Under the pieces are notes generated by a model, which worked only from the letters and a program-made list of their open reading frames with translations, was not told the origin of the DNA and ran no database searches. From Tsukamurella sp. 1534 (GTDB lineage Bacteria > Actinomycetota > Actinomycetes > Mycobacteriales > Mycobacteriaceae), in assembly GCF_000312385.1 (NCBI RefSeq), contig NZ_HE997627.1, forward strand, positions 870,066 through 934,065: DNA of 64,000 bases, in the 5' to 3' direction. Positions 22,945 through 31,898 of this stretch are shown piece after piece. The position numbers and the translations under genes are program-made. Position 1 is the first letter of the stretch; every line of letters starts with the position of its first letter.

Positions 22945-23736
22945 TCAGCGCGCGTCCGCGTGCGTCTCGGCGAACTCCTCGAGGTACTCGTCGGCGGCGC
23001 CGTGGTCGCTGTAGTCGTGCACACCGGAAGCGGTGCGCAGCTGCTGGCGGCCTCGGTTGACCGAGCGCATCGTGGCTCCGAGCACCTCTTCGAACTGCGC
23101 GAGCTTGGTGTCGACGTACACGTCGCACTCGCCGCGCAGACGGTCGGACTCGGCGTGCGCGGCGTCGATGATCCGGTCGGACTCGGCCTTGGCCGCAGCA
23201 ACGACCTCGGTCTCGGCCACGAGGCGCTCCTGCTCGGAGATGCCCTCGGCCACCGACCGCTGGTATGCGGTGTTGCCGTCGGCCACGAGCCGCTCGGCCT
23301 CGGCCCGCGCCCGGCCGGTGACGGCCTCGTATTCGCGCTGGGCACCGCGCCGGATCCGCTCGTCCTCGGCCCGCGCCTCCGCGACCATCCCGGTCGCGTG
23401 CTGGTGCGCCTCGGCGACCATGCGGTCCGCCTGGGCCTTCGCGTCCGCCAGGAGGCGATCGGCCTCGGCCCGGGAACGGCTCAGCGTGGCGTCCGCCTCG
23501 GAATTCGCCTGGGTGACGGTGGTGTCGTAGTGGCTGCGCGCCTCTCCGATCAGCCGGTCCTTCTGATCGAGCACGTCCTGTGCGTCGTCGAGATCGGCCG
23601 GGAAGGCGTCGCGGATGTCGTCGAGGAGCTCCAGTACGTCGCCGCGGGGCACAAGGCACCCGGCGGTCATCGGGACGCTGCGCGCCTCCTCGAGAATCGC
23701 GCCCAACTCGTCGAGCGCTTCGAAAACTCGGTACAC
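22945..23736 (-). CDS. sepIVA: SepIVA, DivIVA-domain septation protein
   Basis: A 263-residue coiled-coil protein corresponding to Rv2927c (SepIVA), a DivIVA-like factor required for septation and polar growth in mycobacteria. The N-terminus YRVFEALDELGAILEEARSVPMTAGCLVPRGDVLELLDDI matches, followed by about 150 residues of Ala/Glu/Arg-rich coiled coil and the conserved SDRLRGECDVYVDTKLAQFEE tail. The GTG at 23736 is chosen because it begins the conserved N-terminus and has a GAAGGGG ribosome site; an ATG at 23757 adds only seven non-conserved residues. Associates with the inner face of the membrane at the septum and poles. Confidence 0.9.
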   Translation of the reverse strand: MYRVFEALDELGAILEEARSVPMTAGCLVPRGDVLELLDDIRDAFPADLDDAQDVLDQKDRLIGEARSHYDTTVTQANSEADATLSRSRAEADRLLADAKAQADRMVAEAHQHATGMVAEARAEDERIRRGAQREYEAVTGRARAEAERLVADGNTAYQRSVAEGISEQERLVAETEVVAAAKAESDRIIDAAHAESDRLRGECDVYVDTKLAQFEEVLGATMRSVNRGRQQLRTASGVHDYSDHGAADEYLEEFAETHADAR

Positions 23737-23920
23737 GGCTTCAACCCCTTCGCCCACGACCGCCTCGTGGCGATCGCTACACCATTGTTACGCGTGGTGC
23801 CGCTGATTCGCGGGATCCGATCAGGCGCGTGTCGGTCGCGCCCCCGCGGTTCCGAAACCGGGCCGATTCTCGATGACGACGCAGCATTCGCATCGTCTCC
23901 CGAATGAGGGCCGGTTTCGG

Positions 23921-24397
23921 TCAGCGCCCGGCCTTGGCGTCGAGCGCGGCCTGCACGTTCGCGGGCACGAGCGCCGAGACGTCGCCACCGAGCTTGAACA
24001 CCTCCTTGACCAGCGAGCTGGACACGTAGGAGTACTGGGGGCTGGTGGTGAGGAAGGCCGTCTCCACGCCCGTGAGGTGCTGGTTCATGCCGGCCATCGG
24101 CAGCTCGTAGTCGAAGTCCGTGGAGTTGCGCAGGCCCTTGACGATGCACGCCACGTCCCGCTCGCGGGCGTAGTCCACGAGCAGGCCCGTCCACTGCTCG
24201 ACGGTGACGCCCGGCAGGTCGGCCACGTTCTCCTCGATGAGCGCGATGCGCTCGTCGGTGGTGAACATGCCCTGCTTGTTCGGATTCACGACCACCGTGA
24301 TGATCAGCTCGTCGAACAGCCGGGCGGCCCGCCGGAAGATGTCCAGGTGGCCTTGCGTCATGGGGTCGAACGATCCGGGGCAGCACGCCTTGCTCAT
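23921..24397 (-). CDS. coaD: Phosphopantetheine adenylyltransferase
   Basis: A 158-residue enzyme of coenzyme A synthesis that joins 4'-phosphopantetheine and ATP to dephospho-CoA. The nucleotidyltransferase motif GSFDPMTQGHLD is near residue 9, and TTSPQYSYVSSSLVKE contains the second ATP-binding element. The ATG at 24397 overlaps the rsmD stop (ATGA), confirming the start. Length matches bacterial CoaD. Essential cytosolic enzyme, usually feedback-inhibited by CoA. Confidence 0.96.
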   Translation of the reverse strand: MSKACCPGSFDPMTQGHLDIFRRAARLFDELIITVVVNPNKQGMFTTDERIALIEENVADLPGVTVEQWTGLLVDYARERDVACIVKGLRNSTDFDYELPMAGMNQHLTGVETAFLTTSPQYSYVSSSLVKEVFKLGGDVSALVPANVQAALDAKAGR

Positions 24398-24954
24398 GGG
24401 GTCCGATCCTGCCAGAAGGCCAACTCGATCCGCGTCTCCCCGTAGTCGCGCGCCACGTCGACCTCGAAGCCCTCGGGCCAGGTGATCGGCGCGGTCCGGG
24501 ACGACCGCTCGACCAGCACGCAGGCGTCCGGCGCGAGCCATCCGCCGGTCAGCGCGGCCAGGTCACCGTCGACGGTGTCGGACGGCACGTCGTACGGCGG
24601 GTCGAGGAACACCAGGTCGAACGGTTCGGCCGGGAGCCCGAGGAACGTTCTCGCGGCCCGACGGTGCGCGGTGGCCCCCTCGAGGCCGACCGCGCGCGCG
24701 TTCTGGTTGATCACCATGACCACCTTGGGATCCTGATCCACCAGGACCACCCGGGAAGCCCCTCGGGACAGCGCCTCGAAGCCCAGCGCCCCGGAGCCCG
24801 CGTAGAGGTCGAGGACGGCGAGCCCGTCGAAGTCCATGCGTGCGGCGAGGGCGCTGAACACCGCCTCCCGCACGCGATCCGAGGTGGGGCGAGTGCCGCG
24901 GGGCGGCACAGCGAGCCTGCGCCCGCGTGCCGCCCCGGCGATGATCCTGGTCAT
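24394..24954 (-). CDS. rsmD: 16S rRNA (guanine966-N2)-methyltransferase RsmD
   Basis: A 186-residue SAM-dependent methyltransferase acting on G966 of 16S rRNA. The N-terminal RIIAGAARGRRLAVPP, the SAM-binding motif VLDLYAGSGALGFEAL and the catalytic FLDPPYD motif are diagnostic. It overlaps coaD by four bases, a widely conserved rsmD-coaD pair. Confidence 0.95.
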   Translation of the reverse strand: MTRIIAGAARGRRLAVPPRGTRPTSDRVREAVFSALAARMDFDGLAVLDLYAGSGALGFEALSRGASRVVLVDQDPKVVMVINQNARAVGLEGATAHRRAARTFLGLPAEPFDLVFLDPPYDVPSDTVDGDLAALTGGWLAPDACVLVERSSRTAPITWPEGFEVDVARDYGETRIELAFWQDRTP

Positions 24955-24974
24955 CGCTCCACTCTGTCACGGAT

Positions 24975-26396
24975 TCACGAATCGGCCTTCGCGAGCCGCG
25001 CCTCCTCGATCTTCGCGAGTCGTGTGGCGTCCGTGTCCGGACCGGGCACCTCGGTGCCGCGGATCGAGCAGCCCTTGGTCTCCTGCAGGAACGGCAGCGC
25101 GATCATGCCGATCACGCAGGCGCCCATCATGTAGAACGCCGGGAACTGGATCCACCCCGTGTTCTCCACGACGGCGTCGTTGACCAGCGGCGCGGTGCCG
25201 CCGAACGCGGCCGTGGCCACGTTGTACGAGATCGCGAACCCGGCGTACCGCACCTGCGTGGGGAACATGGCCGGGAACGTCGCGGTGATGGTGGACAGCT
25301 GCGGGATGTACAGCAGGCCCAGCACGACGAAACCGAGCACCGCCCATCCGAAGCCCTTGCCCATCAGCCAGAACATCGGCCACGCCATCACGAACAGGCC
25401 GACCAGCGAGATCCACCACATCGGCTTGCGGCCCGTGCGGTCCGAGAGCGCGCCGAAGAAGGGGATGCACGCCGCCATCAGCACCTGGCCGATGAGCAGC
25501 AGGATCGACGAGTCGGATTCGGTCATGCCGATGGAGCTGTGCAAGTACGTCGGCATGTACGCGATCAGCGTGTAGTTGGCGATGTTCAGCGCGATCACCA
25601 TGCCGAACATGATGAGGATGGGGCGCTTGTAGTTCGTCAGCAGCGAGGTGAACCGGTCCCAGGCGCTGCCCTGCTCCTCCTGCTCGTCGGCCATCTCCTC
25701 GAACACCGGGGTGTCGTCGAGCTGGTGCCGCAGGTACCAGCCGACGAAGCCCAGCGGGATCGCGATGAAGAACGGGAGCCGCCAGCCCCACGAGTACATC
25801 TCCTCGCGGCTGAGGATCTGCTGGAGCAGGAGCACGATCGCGGTACCGCCGGCGAAGCCGCACATGGTGCCGAATTCGAGGAAACTGCCGTACCGGCCAC
25901 GCTTGTTGTCCGGCGAGTACTCCGCCATGAAGGTGGCCGCTCCGCCGTACTCGCCACCGGTGGAGAAGCCCTGGATCACGCGCAGCGTGATCAACAGGAT
26001 CGGTGCGAGCACACCCACCTGCGCATGCGTGGGTAGGACGCCGATCAGCGCCGTCGCCGAGGCCATGAGGAGGATCGTGGTCGCGAGAACGACCTTGCGT
26101 CCCAGCCGGTCACCGAGCGGGCCCCAGATGAAGCCGCCCAACGGACGGAGGGCGAACGAGATCGCGAAACCGAGCAGGGTACCGATGGTTCCGAGGGACC
26201 CCGGGAAGAAGGCCTGGGTCAGGTAAGCGGTGGTCGCGGCGTAGACGCCGTAGTCGAACCACTCGGTGAAGTTTCCCATCGCTGACGCGGCGATGGCTTT
26301 GTGCAGCTTCGATTTCCGCTGCTGTTCGGTCTCCCGGAGCCCCTCAGCTGAGAGAGGGGAGTTTCCGGGCGATGTTGAGTTATCAGGCATGCTCAT
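24975..26396 (-). CDS. MFS transporter, metabolite:H+ symporter (ProP-like)
   Basis: A 473-residue twelve-helix transporter of the metabolite:H+ symporter family (ProP, KgtP and relatives). Signatures include GNFTEWFDYGVYAATT in helix 1, GDRLGRKVVLATTILLMA between helices 2 and 3, RVIQGFSTGGEYGGAATFMAEYSP, the long cytoplasmic loop after helix 6, and SDRTGRKPMW. The N-terminal 30 residues are hydrophilic and Ser-rich. It follows rsmD by 20 bases in the reverse reading and may have its own promoter. Likely substrates are proline, betaine or a dicarboxylate; the ectoine genes 6 kb away hint at osmolyte transport but do not prove it. Confidence 0.87.
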   Translation of the reverse strand: MSMPDNSTSPGNSPLSAEGLRETEQQRKSKLHKAIAASAMGNFTEWFDYGVYAATTAYLTQAFFPGSLGTIGTLLGFAISFALRPLGGFIWGPLGDRLGRKVVLATTILLMASATALIGVLPTHAQVGVLAPILLITLRVIQGFSTGGEYGGAATFMAEYSPDNKRGRYGSFLEFGTMCGFAGGTAIVLLLQQILSREEMYSWGWRLPFFIAIPLGFVGWYLRHQLDDTPVFEEMADEQEEQGSAWDRFTSLLTNYKRPILIMFGMVIALNIANYTLIAYMPTYLHSSIGMTESDSSILLLIGQVLMAACIPFFGALSDRTGRKPMWWISLVGLFVMAWPMFWLMGKGFGWAVLGFVVLGLLYIPQLSTITATFPAMFPTQVRYAGFAISYNVATAAFGGTAPLVNDAVVENTGWIQFPAFYMMGACVIGMIALPFLQETKGCSIRGTEVPGPDTDATRLAKIEEARLAKADS

Positions 26397-26520
26397 CAGC
26401 CCCTGGCGTTGGTCACCGTGCGGACCTCGGGCTGCCTGTTTCTAGACGAGCGGGCCCACCGGACGTGTGATTACCGCGCGGTCGACGTTAACAGAATCGA
26501 AGAGTCTTCTCGGCCCGACG

Positions 26521-26538
26521 GTTCACCTGGTGGACACC
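26521..26538 (+). promoter_or_regulatory. PHO-box-like direct repeat
   Basis: GTTCACC-TGGT-GGACACC: two 7-base half sites at an 11-base period, the arrangement bound by PhoP in Streptomyces and RegX3 in mycobacteria under phosphate limitation. It lies 56 bases before the first plausible phoD start. Confidence 0.5.
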
Positions 26539-26593
26539 GGTTTGCATCCGCGCTGGTAACCCAGTGTTCGCGGTTCGGGAACTCGGTTACGGA

Positions 26594-28210
26594 ATGGTCT
26601 CCCGCATGTCCCTCAGCCGTTCTCAGCTCTCACGTCGTTCGATCCTGCAGGCCGGTGCGGCCGGTGCACTCCTCATCCCCGCGGGCTCGCTCCTCGCCGC
26701 CTGCGGCTCGTCCCCGGGCGGCGGCGCGGCACCGTCGTCCCCCGGGGTGGTGCGCGGGCGGCCCAGCCTCACCCACGGCGTGGCCACCGGCGATCCCCGC
26801 ACGGACGGGGCGCTCATCTGGGCCCGCTCCGACTCCCCCGCGACGATGATCGTCGAGACCGCGTCGTCGGAGTCCTTCGGCAACGCCCGCCGGTTCCAGG
26901 GCCCCGCCCTGAGCCCGTCCTCGGACGGTGCCGGCCGATTCCGGGTGACCGGCCTCGAACCGGGTCGGACGGTGCACTACCGGGTCACCCTGGAGGGCGA
27001 GAACGGCGCGAAGTCCGAGCCCGTGACCGGCACCTTCCGCACCGCTCCCGGCGCCGCGGGCGACGTGAAGTTCGCCTGGTCCGGCGACGTCGTGGGCCAG
27101 GGGTGGGGCATCAACCGGCACGGCGGTATGGCGATCATGGGCGCGATCGCCGACACCCGCCCGGACTTCTTCCTGCACTCGGGCGACGCGATCTACGCGG
27201 ACAACCCGGTCCCGGAGACGCAGGAGCAGAAGGACGGCGGCGTGTACCGCAACGTCACCGCGAAGGCCAAGGAGCATGTCGCTCAGACGCTCGACGACTT
27301 CCGCGGCAATTACGCCTACAACCTCACGGACGAGCACTACCGTCGGTTCGCCGCGAACGTCCCGCAGCTCATCCAGTGGGACGACCACGAAGTGGTCAAC
27401 AACTGGTTCCCGGGCGAATCACTCGCCGGCCAGAACCGCAAGGGCTACACCGAGACCGACGTGAACAAGCTCGCCGACTTCGCCTACCGGGCATGGCGCG
27501 AGTGGCAGCCGGTCCAGCCCAGCGAGGCCGCCGACGGCCGCCTCTACCGCAGGATCTCGTACGGCCCGCTGCTCGACGTGTTCGTCCTGGACATGCGCAG
27601 CTACAAGAACCCGAACCCCAACGCCTGGGCGCAGTCCGACGACGCGGGCGTCCTGGGCGCCAAGCAGACCCAGTGGCTGATCGACGGGCTCAAGGCCTCC
27701 ACCGCCACGTGGAAGGTGGTGGCGAACGACCTGCCGCTGAGCATCGTGGTCCCGGATGCGTCGACCGACCCGAAGGACGGCGGCCCCAAGTCGATGGAGG
27801 GCGTGGCGCAGGGCGAGAACGGCGCGCCGCTGGGACGCGAGATCGCGTTCTCCCGCATCCTGTCCCAGACCAAAGAGGTGCAGAACATCGTCTACCTCAC
27901 GGCCGATGTGCACTACACGGCCGCGATCTCGTACCACCCGGACCGGGCCGGCTTCCAGGACTTCGCCCCGTTCTGGGAGTTCGTCTCCGGCCCGCTCAAC
28001 GCCGGTGCGTTCCCGCAGAGTCCGCTCGACGGGACGTTCGGCGCGCGTTACGAGTTCGTGCACGCGCCGGCCGCGGCGAACATCTCCCCCGCCGAGGGCT
28101 TCCAGCACTTCGGCGAGGTGACCATCAACGGCGGAACGCGCGCCCTCACCGTGAACCTGCGGGACGCGAAGGGCGCCGCCCTCTACACCAAGGAGCTCGC
28201 GCCGGCGTAG
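26594..28210 (+). CDS. phoD: Alkaline phosphatase D
   Basis: A 538-residue secreted phosphodiesterase/phosphomonoesterase of the PhoD family. The N-terminus has a Tat motif (LSRRSILQAG) and a lipobox (LLAAC), so it is probably exported folded and lipid-anchored. The PhoD N-terminal domain (LTHGVATGDPRTDGALIWAR) leads to the metal site: SGDAIYADN, QWDDHEVVNNW and TADVHYTA supply Asp, Asn and His ligands for iron and calcium. ATG 26594 or 26606 may be the start; neither has a ribosome site. A PHO-like box upstream suggests induction by phosphate limitation. Its 3' end overlaps the convergent monooxygenase gene by 28 bases. Confidence 0.92.
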   Translation: MVSRMSLSRSQLSRRSILQAGAAGALLIPAGSLLAACGSSPGGGAAPSSPGVVRGRPSLTHGVATGDPRTDGALIWARSDSPATMIVETASSESFGNARRFQGPALSPSSDGAGRFRVTGLEPGRTVHYRVTLEGENGAKSEPVTGTFRTAPGAAGDVKFAWSGDVVGQGWGINRHGGMAIMGAIADTRPDFFLHSGDAIYADNPVPETQEQKDGGVYRNVTAKAKEHVAQTLDDFRGNYAYNLTDEHYRRFAANVPQLIQWDDHEVVNNWFPGESLAGQNRKGYTETDVNKLADFAYRAWREWQPVQPSEAADGRLYRRISYGPLLDVFVLDMRSYKNPNPNAWAQSDDAGVLGAKQTQWLIDGLKASTATWKVVANDLPLSIVVPDASTDPKDGGPKSMEGVAQGENGAPLGREIAFSRILSQTKEVQNIVYLTADVHYTAAISYHPDRAGFQDFAPFWEFVSGPLNAGAFPQSPLDGTFGARYEFVHAPAAANISPAEGFQHFGEVTINGGTRALTVNLRDAKGAALYTKELAPA

Positions 28211-29592
28211 GACTCGGCGCTCGCGCCGGCGTAGCGGAAGCGCTGGGCGGGGTGATCCGCAGCGAGGCGGTCACCCTGCCCGAACAGCTTGTTCCGCAGC
28301 GTGCCCGGCGCGTACTCGGACGGGTACGCGCCGCGCCTGCGCAGCTCGGGGACCACGAATTCGACGATGTCCTCGAAGGTGCCGGGGGTGATCGCGTAGG
28401 CCAGGTTGAACCCGTCCACATCGGTCTCCTCGACCCACTCCTGCAGCTCGTCCGCGATGCGTTCGGCGGAGCCCACGAGCACCGGGCCCATGCCGCCGAT
28501 CCGGCCCCATCTACCGATGTCCTCGACCGTCCACTCCTTGCCCGACGGGTCGGCCTGCTGGAAGTTGGAGACCGCGGAGATGATCGCGTTCGACTGCACA
28601 TCGCCCACCGGATCGCCGGGATCGTACGCGCCCAGGTCCACGCCCATCCAGCCGGACATGAACACCAGCGAGCCCTCGATGCTGGCGTACCGGTGGTACT
28701 CCTCGAGTTTGGCCTGCGCCTTGGCCTCGGTCTCGTCGGTCACGATGGTCAGCAGCGTGTAGACCTTGGCCGAGTACGGGTCGCGGCCGTTCGCCACGAG
28801 ACCCTCGCGCACCGTGCGCACCACGTCCTTGAGGATCGCCTTGGTGGGCGCCGCCACGAAGATCGCCTCGGCGTTGCCCGTGGCGAACCGCAGGCCGCGC
28901 GGCGAGGCGCCGGCCTGGTAGATCACGGGGCTGCGCTGGGGCGAGGGTTCCCCCACGTGAATGCCGGGCACGTCGAAGTACTTGCCGTGGTGGTTGATCG
29001 GGTGCACCTTGGACGGGTCGGTGAACACGCCGGACTCGCGGTCGCGGATCACGGCGTCGTCCTCCCAGGAGCCCTCCCACAGCTTGTAGAGCACCTCGAG
29101 GTACTCGTCCGCGTGGTCGTAGCGCTCGTCGTGCTGCAACTGATCCAGCTGCCCCATGTTCTTCGCCGCGGAGGGCAGGTACCCGGTCACCACGTTCCAG
29201 CCGATGCGGCCGTTCGTGAGGTGATCGAGCGTGGTCAGGCGCCGCGCGAACGGGAAGGGATGCTCGAATCCCGTTCCCGCGGTGATGCCGATCCCCAGGT
29301 GCTCGGTGGCGCCGGCGATCGCGGACGCCAGGAGGATCGGGTCCGAGACGGGCACCTGCGCCGCGTGTTTGATCGCGGCGTCGCCGTTGCCCTTGTAGGC
29401 GTCGTAGATGCCCAGGACGTCGGCGATGAAGATGCCGTCGAAGGTGCCCCGTTCCAGCAGCTTCGCGAGGTCGGTCCAGTACCCGAGCTCCTTGTACCGG
29501 TGGGACTGGTCCTCCGGGTGGCGCCACAGCCCCGGGGACTGGTGGGCGACGCAGTTCATGTCGAAGGCGTTGAAGCGGATCTGGCGGGTCAT
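28183..29592 (-). CDS. FMN-dependent monooxygenase, NtaA/SnaA/DszA family
   Basis: A 469-residue bacterial-luciferase-fold monooxygenase of the group that includes nitrilotriacetate and dibenzothiophene-sulfone monooxygenases. The TIM-barrel motifs GTFDGIFIADVLG, TLDHLTNGRIGWNVVTGYLPSA and PVIYQAGASPRGLRFA are diagnostic. It needs reduced FMN from a separate reductase, which is not adjacent. The last residues contain an 8-residue in-frame tandem repeat (YAGASAES, YAGASSLV) created by a 24-base duplication; this also makes the gene overlap phoD. Substrate unknown, possibly an organosulfur or chelating amine compound. Confidence 0.88.
   Translation of the reverse strand: MTRQIRFNAFDMNCVAHQSPGLWRHPEDQSHRYKELGYWTDLAKLLERGTFDGIFIADVLGIYDAYKGNGDAAIKHAAQVPVSDPILLASAIAGATEHLGIGITAGTGFEHPFPFARRLTTLDHLTNGRIGWNVVTGYLPSAAKNMGQLDQLQHDERYDHADEYLEVLYKLWEGSWEDDAVIRDRESGVFTDPSKVHPINHHGKYFDVPGIHVGEPSPQRSPVIYQAGASPRGLRFATGNAEAIFVAAPTKAILKDVVRTVREGLVANGRDPYSAKVYTLLTIVTDETEAKAQAKLEEYHRYASIEGSLVFMSGWMGVDLGAYDPGDPVGDVQSNAIISAVSNFQQADPSGKEWTVEDIGRWGRIGGMGPVLVGSAERIADELQEWVEETDVDGFNLAYAITPGTFEDIVEFVVPELRRRGAYPSEYAPGTLRNKLFGQGDRLAADHPAQRFRYAGASAESYAGASSLV
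28195..28234. repeat. Tandem 24-base duplication at a convergent gene overlap
   Basis: The 16 bases GCTCGCGCCGGCGTAG occur at 28195-28210 and again at 28219-28234, a 24-base period. The first copy contains the phoD stop codon; on the other strand the period adds exactly eight codons to the monooxygenase. Confidence 0.85.
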
Positions 29593-29660
29593 GGTGGCCG
29601 ACGGTATGCGGCGCCCGGGCCCGCTCCCACCCTTGCGCTCAGCGTGACGCGAGGTCCGGT

Positions 29661-30041
29661 TCAGGGCAGGTTGAGCTGCCAGGAGACGCCGAACGCGTCG
29701 GCGATCCAGGCGAACGCGGTGGAGAACCCGTACTCCCCCAGCGGCATCATCGTGGAGCCGCCCTCGCCGAGCGTCGCCACGAGGTGCTCGAGCTCCGCCC
29801 GGTCGTCGCAGTCGACGAACAGCGACGAGGAGGGCGTGAAATCGAAGCCGTGTGCAACGGAGCTGTCGCTCACGAGCACGTGCTGCCCCTTGAGCACCAG
29901 CTCGGCCAGCATGACGCCCTGCCCTGGCTCGGGGTGCGGGACCGACGAGAGCACCGCACCGTCGAACGCGGTGACGTACAGGTCGATCGCTGCCCGGGCG
30001 ACACCTCCCTGGAACATGAGGAACGGTCGGATCGTGGTCAT
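29661..30041 (-). CDS. VOC family protein, PhnB-like
   Basis: A 126-residue protein of the glyoxalase/vicinal-oxygen-chelate fold, PhnB subgroup (MTTIRPFLMFQGGVARAAIDLY at the N-terminus and AFGVSWQLNLP at the C-terminus). Members of this subgroup are often annotated as 3-demethylubiquinone-9 methyltransferase domain proteins but mostly lack known activity. It stands alone on the minus strand, divergent from ribokinase across 40 bases. No reliable metal-ligand set can be assigned. Confidence 0.85.
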   Translation of the reverse strand: MTTIRPFLMFQGGVARAAIDLYVTAFDGAVLSSVPHPEPGQGVMLAELVLKGQHVLVSDSSVAHGFDFTPSSSLFVDCDDRAELEHLVATLGEGGSTMMPLGEYGFSTAFAWIADAFGVSWQLNLP

Positions 30042-30081
30042 GCGCCCAGCCTACGGCCGCGGCGGGCCGTAGGGTTCGGGC

Positions 30082-30945
30082 ATGACATCAGTGGTCGTGG
30101 TCGGCAGCATCAACCTGGACGCGGTGACGGTGTGCGAGCGTTTCCCCGCGCCGGGCGAGACGGTCACGGGCGTCTCGGTCTCGTTCGGACAGGGCGGCAA
30201 GGGCGCGAACCAGGCCCGGTCGGCGGCGCGGGCCGGCGCCCGCACCACGTTCATCGGCGCAGTGGGCGACGACGCCGGTGCCGCGACAGTACTCGCCTCC
30301 CTCGAATCCGCGAACGTCGATGTGGGACAGGTGCAGCGGGTGCCGGGCGGCACCGGGTTCGCGAACGTCACCGTTGATCGCACCGGTGAGAACCACATCG
30401 TGGTGGTGCCCGGCGCGAACGCCCACGTGGAGCTGGGGCCCGATTCGGCCGCGGCGATCGCGGCCGCCGACGTGCTGCTGCTGCAACTGGAGATCCCCGT
30501 GCCCGTGGTGATCGACGCGGCTAAGGCGGCACGCGCCGGCGGCACGGCCGTCGTGCTCAATCCCTCACCTGTGCAGCGACTCCCGGACGAGCTCATCGAC
30601 CTTCTCGACGGCGTCGTCGTGAACCGCGACGAGGAGGAGGCGCTGGCGGCGCAGCTGGCGCGCGTCCCCCGCGTGGTCACCACCCTCGGCGGCGACGGCG
30701 CCCGCGAACGCGGCCCGGACGGCACCGCCGAGTCCCCCGGCTACGCGGTCGACGTCGTCGACACCACCGGCGCGGGCGACGCCTTCGCCGGCGCCTACGC
30801 CGCGGCCTGGCACCTGCCTCCCGCCGACCGCCTGCGCCGCGCGAACGCGGCGGGCGCCCTCACCGCGACGGCGCCCGGCGCGGCGGCGGCACCGTCGGCC
30901 GCGCAGGTCGACGCGTTCCTCGAGTCGAACGGGACGTCCCGATGA
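30082..30945 (+). CDS. rbsK: Ribokinase
   Basis: A 287-residue ribokinase that phosphorylates D-ribose at O5 with ATP. The N-terminal sheet VVVVGSINLDAV, the GG hinge (FGQGGKGANQARSAARAGA) and the second PfkB signature DTTGAGDAFAGAY with the catalytic aspartate are all in place. Length is normal. Its stop overlaps the start of the Vgb-type lyase gene (ATGA). No ribose transporter is nearby, so ribose may come from nucleoside turnover. Confidence 0.9.
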   Translation: MTSVVVVGSINLDAVTVCERFPAPGETVTGVSVSFGQGGKGANQARSAARAGARTTFIGAVGDDAGAATVLASLESANVDVGQVQRVPGGTGFANVTVDRTGENHIVVVPGANAHVELGPDSAAAIAAADVLLLQLEIPVPVVIDAAKAARAGGTAVVLNPSPVQRLPDELIDLLDGVVVNRDEEEALAAQLARVPRVVTTLGGDGARERGPDGTAESPGYAVDVVDTTGAGDAFAGAYAAAWHLPPADRLRRANAAGALTATAPGAAAAPSAAQVDAFLESNGTSR

Positions 30946-31826
30946 CGGTCACGATCCACGAAGTGGGCGGGCACGGCCCGTACGCGCTGACCACCGGACC
31001 CGACGGTGCGCTGTGGTTCACCCTCGTCGGGAGCGGCGAGATCGGGCGGTACGACGTGCGCACCGGGGAACACACCCGCTACGCCGTGGGCGACGACACC
31101 GGCCCGACGATCATCACCACCGGCCCCGACCGCGCCCTGTGGTTCACCGAGTACCGCGCCCACCGGATCGGCCGGATCACCACCGGCCCCGACCCGGTGA
31201 TCACCCACATCGACCTCCCCGGCGAGTCCGGTCCGTTCGGTATCGCCCCGGGCCCGGACGGCGCGCTGTGGTTCACCGAGACGGCCTCCGACCGGATCGG
31301 GCGGGTCGGCACCGACGGGGTGGTGACCGGGTTCGCGCTGCCCCACGCCGGCGCCTTCCCCTCTGCGATCGCAACCGGGACCGACGGTGCGCTCTGGTTC
31401 ACCCTCAATCAGGCCGACCAGATCGGCCGCATCGACACGGGCGGCGACATCACGCTGTTCCCCTCCGGGCCCCCCGGTTCGGCGCCCGTCGGACTCACCG
31501 CGGGACCCGACGGTGCGCTGTGGTTCGTCGAGATCGGGGCGGGCCGGATCGGCCGGATGACGCCCGACGGTGCCGCCACCCACGTCGCGCTGCCCGACCC
31601 CGGTGCCCGTCCGCACGCGGTGTGCGCGGGGCCCGGCGGAACGGTCTGGTTCACGGAGTGGGCGGGCAACGCGATCGGCTCACTCGGCCCCGACGGCCGG
31701 ATCGACCGCCATGACCTGCCGGTTTCCGCCGCCGAACCGCACGGGATCGCCCTCGGCCCGGACGGCGCCGTCTGGGCGGCGCTGGAGGTCGGGGCACTGG
31801 CCCGAGTCGCCCCATCCGCCTCCTGA
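30942..31826 (+). CDS. vgb: Virginiamycin B (streptogramin B) lyase-like beta-propeller
   Basis: A 294-residue seven-bladed propeller made of seven repeats of the pattern GPDGALWFTE with GRI. Vgb linearises streptogramin B antibiotics by elimination at the ester bond. Catalytic residues of Vgb are a histidine in one blade and a Glu-x-His pair 40 residues later; here H225 (RPHAV), E265 and H267 (AEPHGI) have that exact spacing, and E282 (ALEVG) may be the Mg-binding glutamate. There is no signal peptide. It is translationally coupled to ribokinase. Many chromosomal Vgb homologues are found in actinomycetes and may have another natural substrate. Confidence 0.8.
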   Translation: MTVTIHEVGGHGPYALTTGPDGALWFTLVGSGEIGRYDVRTGEHTRYAVGDDTGPTIITTGPDRALWFTEYRAHRIGRITTGPDPVITHIDLPGESGPFGIAPGPDGALWFTETASDRIGRVGTDGVVTGFALPHAGAFPSAIATGTDGALWFTLNQADQIGRIDTGGDITLFPSGPPGSAPVGLTAGPDGALWFVEIGAGRIGRMTPDGAATHVALPDPGARPHAVCAGPGGTVWFTEWAGNAIGSLGPDGRIDRHDLPVSAAEPHGIALGPDGAVWAALEVGALARVAPSAS

Positions 31827-31842
31827 TGTGACCCATTTCACA
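31827..31842. promoter_or_regulatory. CRP/GlxR-type binding site
   Basis: TGTGA-CCCATT-TCACA is a perfect match to the CRP-family consensus TGTGA-N6-TCACA, and the dyad extends one base pair on each side. It lies directly after the vgb stop, 94 bases before the ectA start. Confidence 0.6.
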
Positions 31843-31898
31843 TCGACCCGCCTCGCTGGGGATACTCGGCGGTTCCGAGAGCGGATCATGCACGTCAG

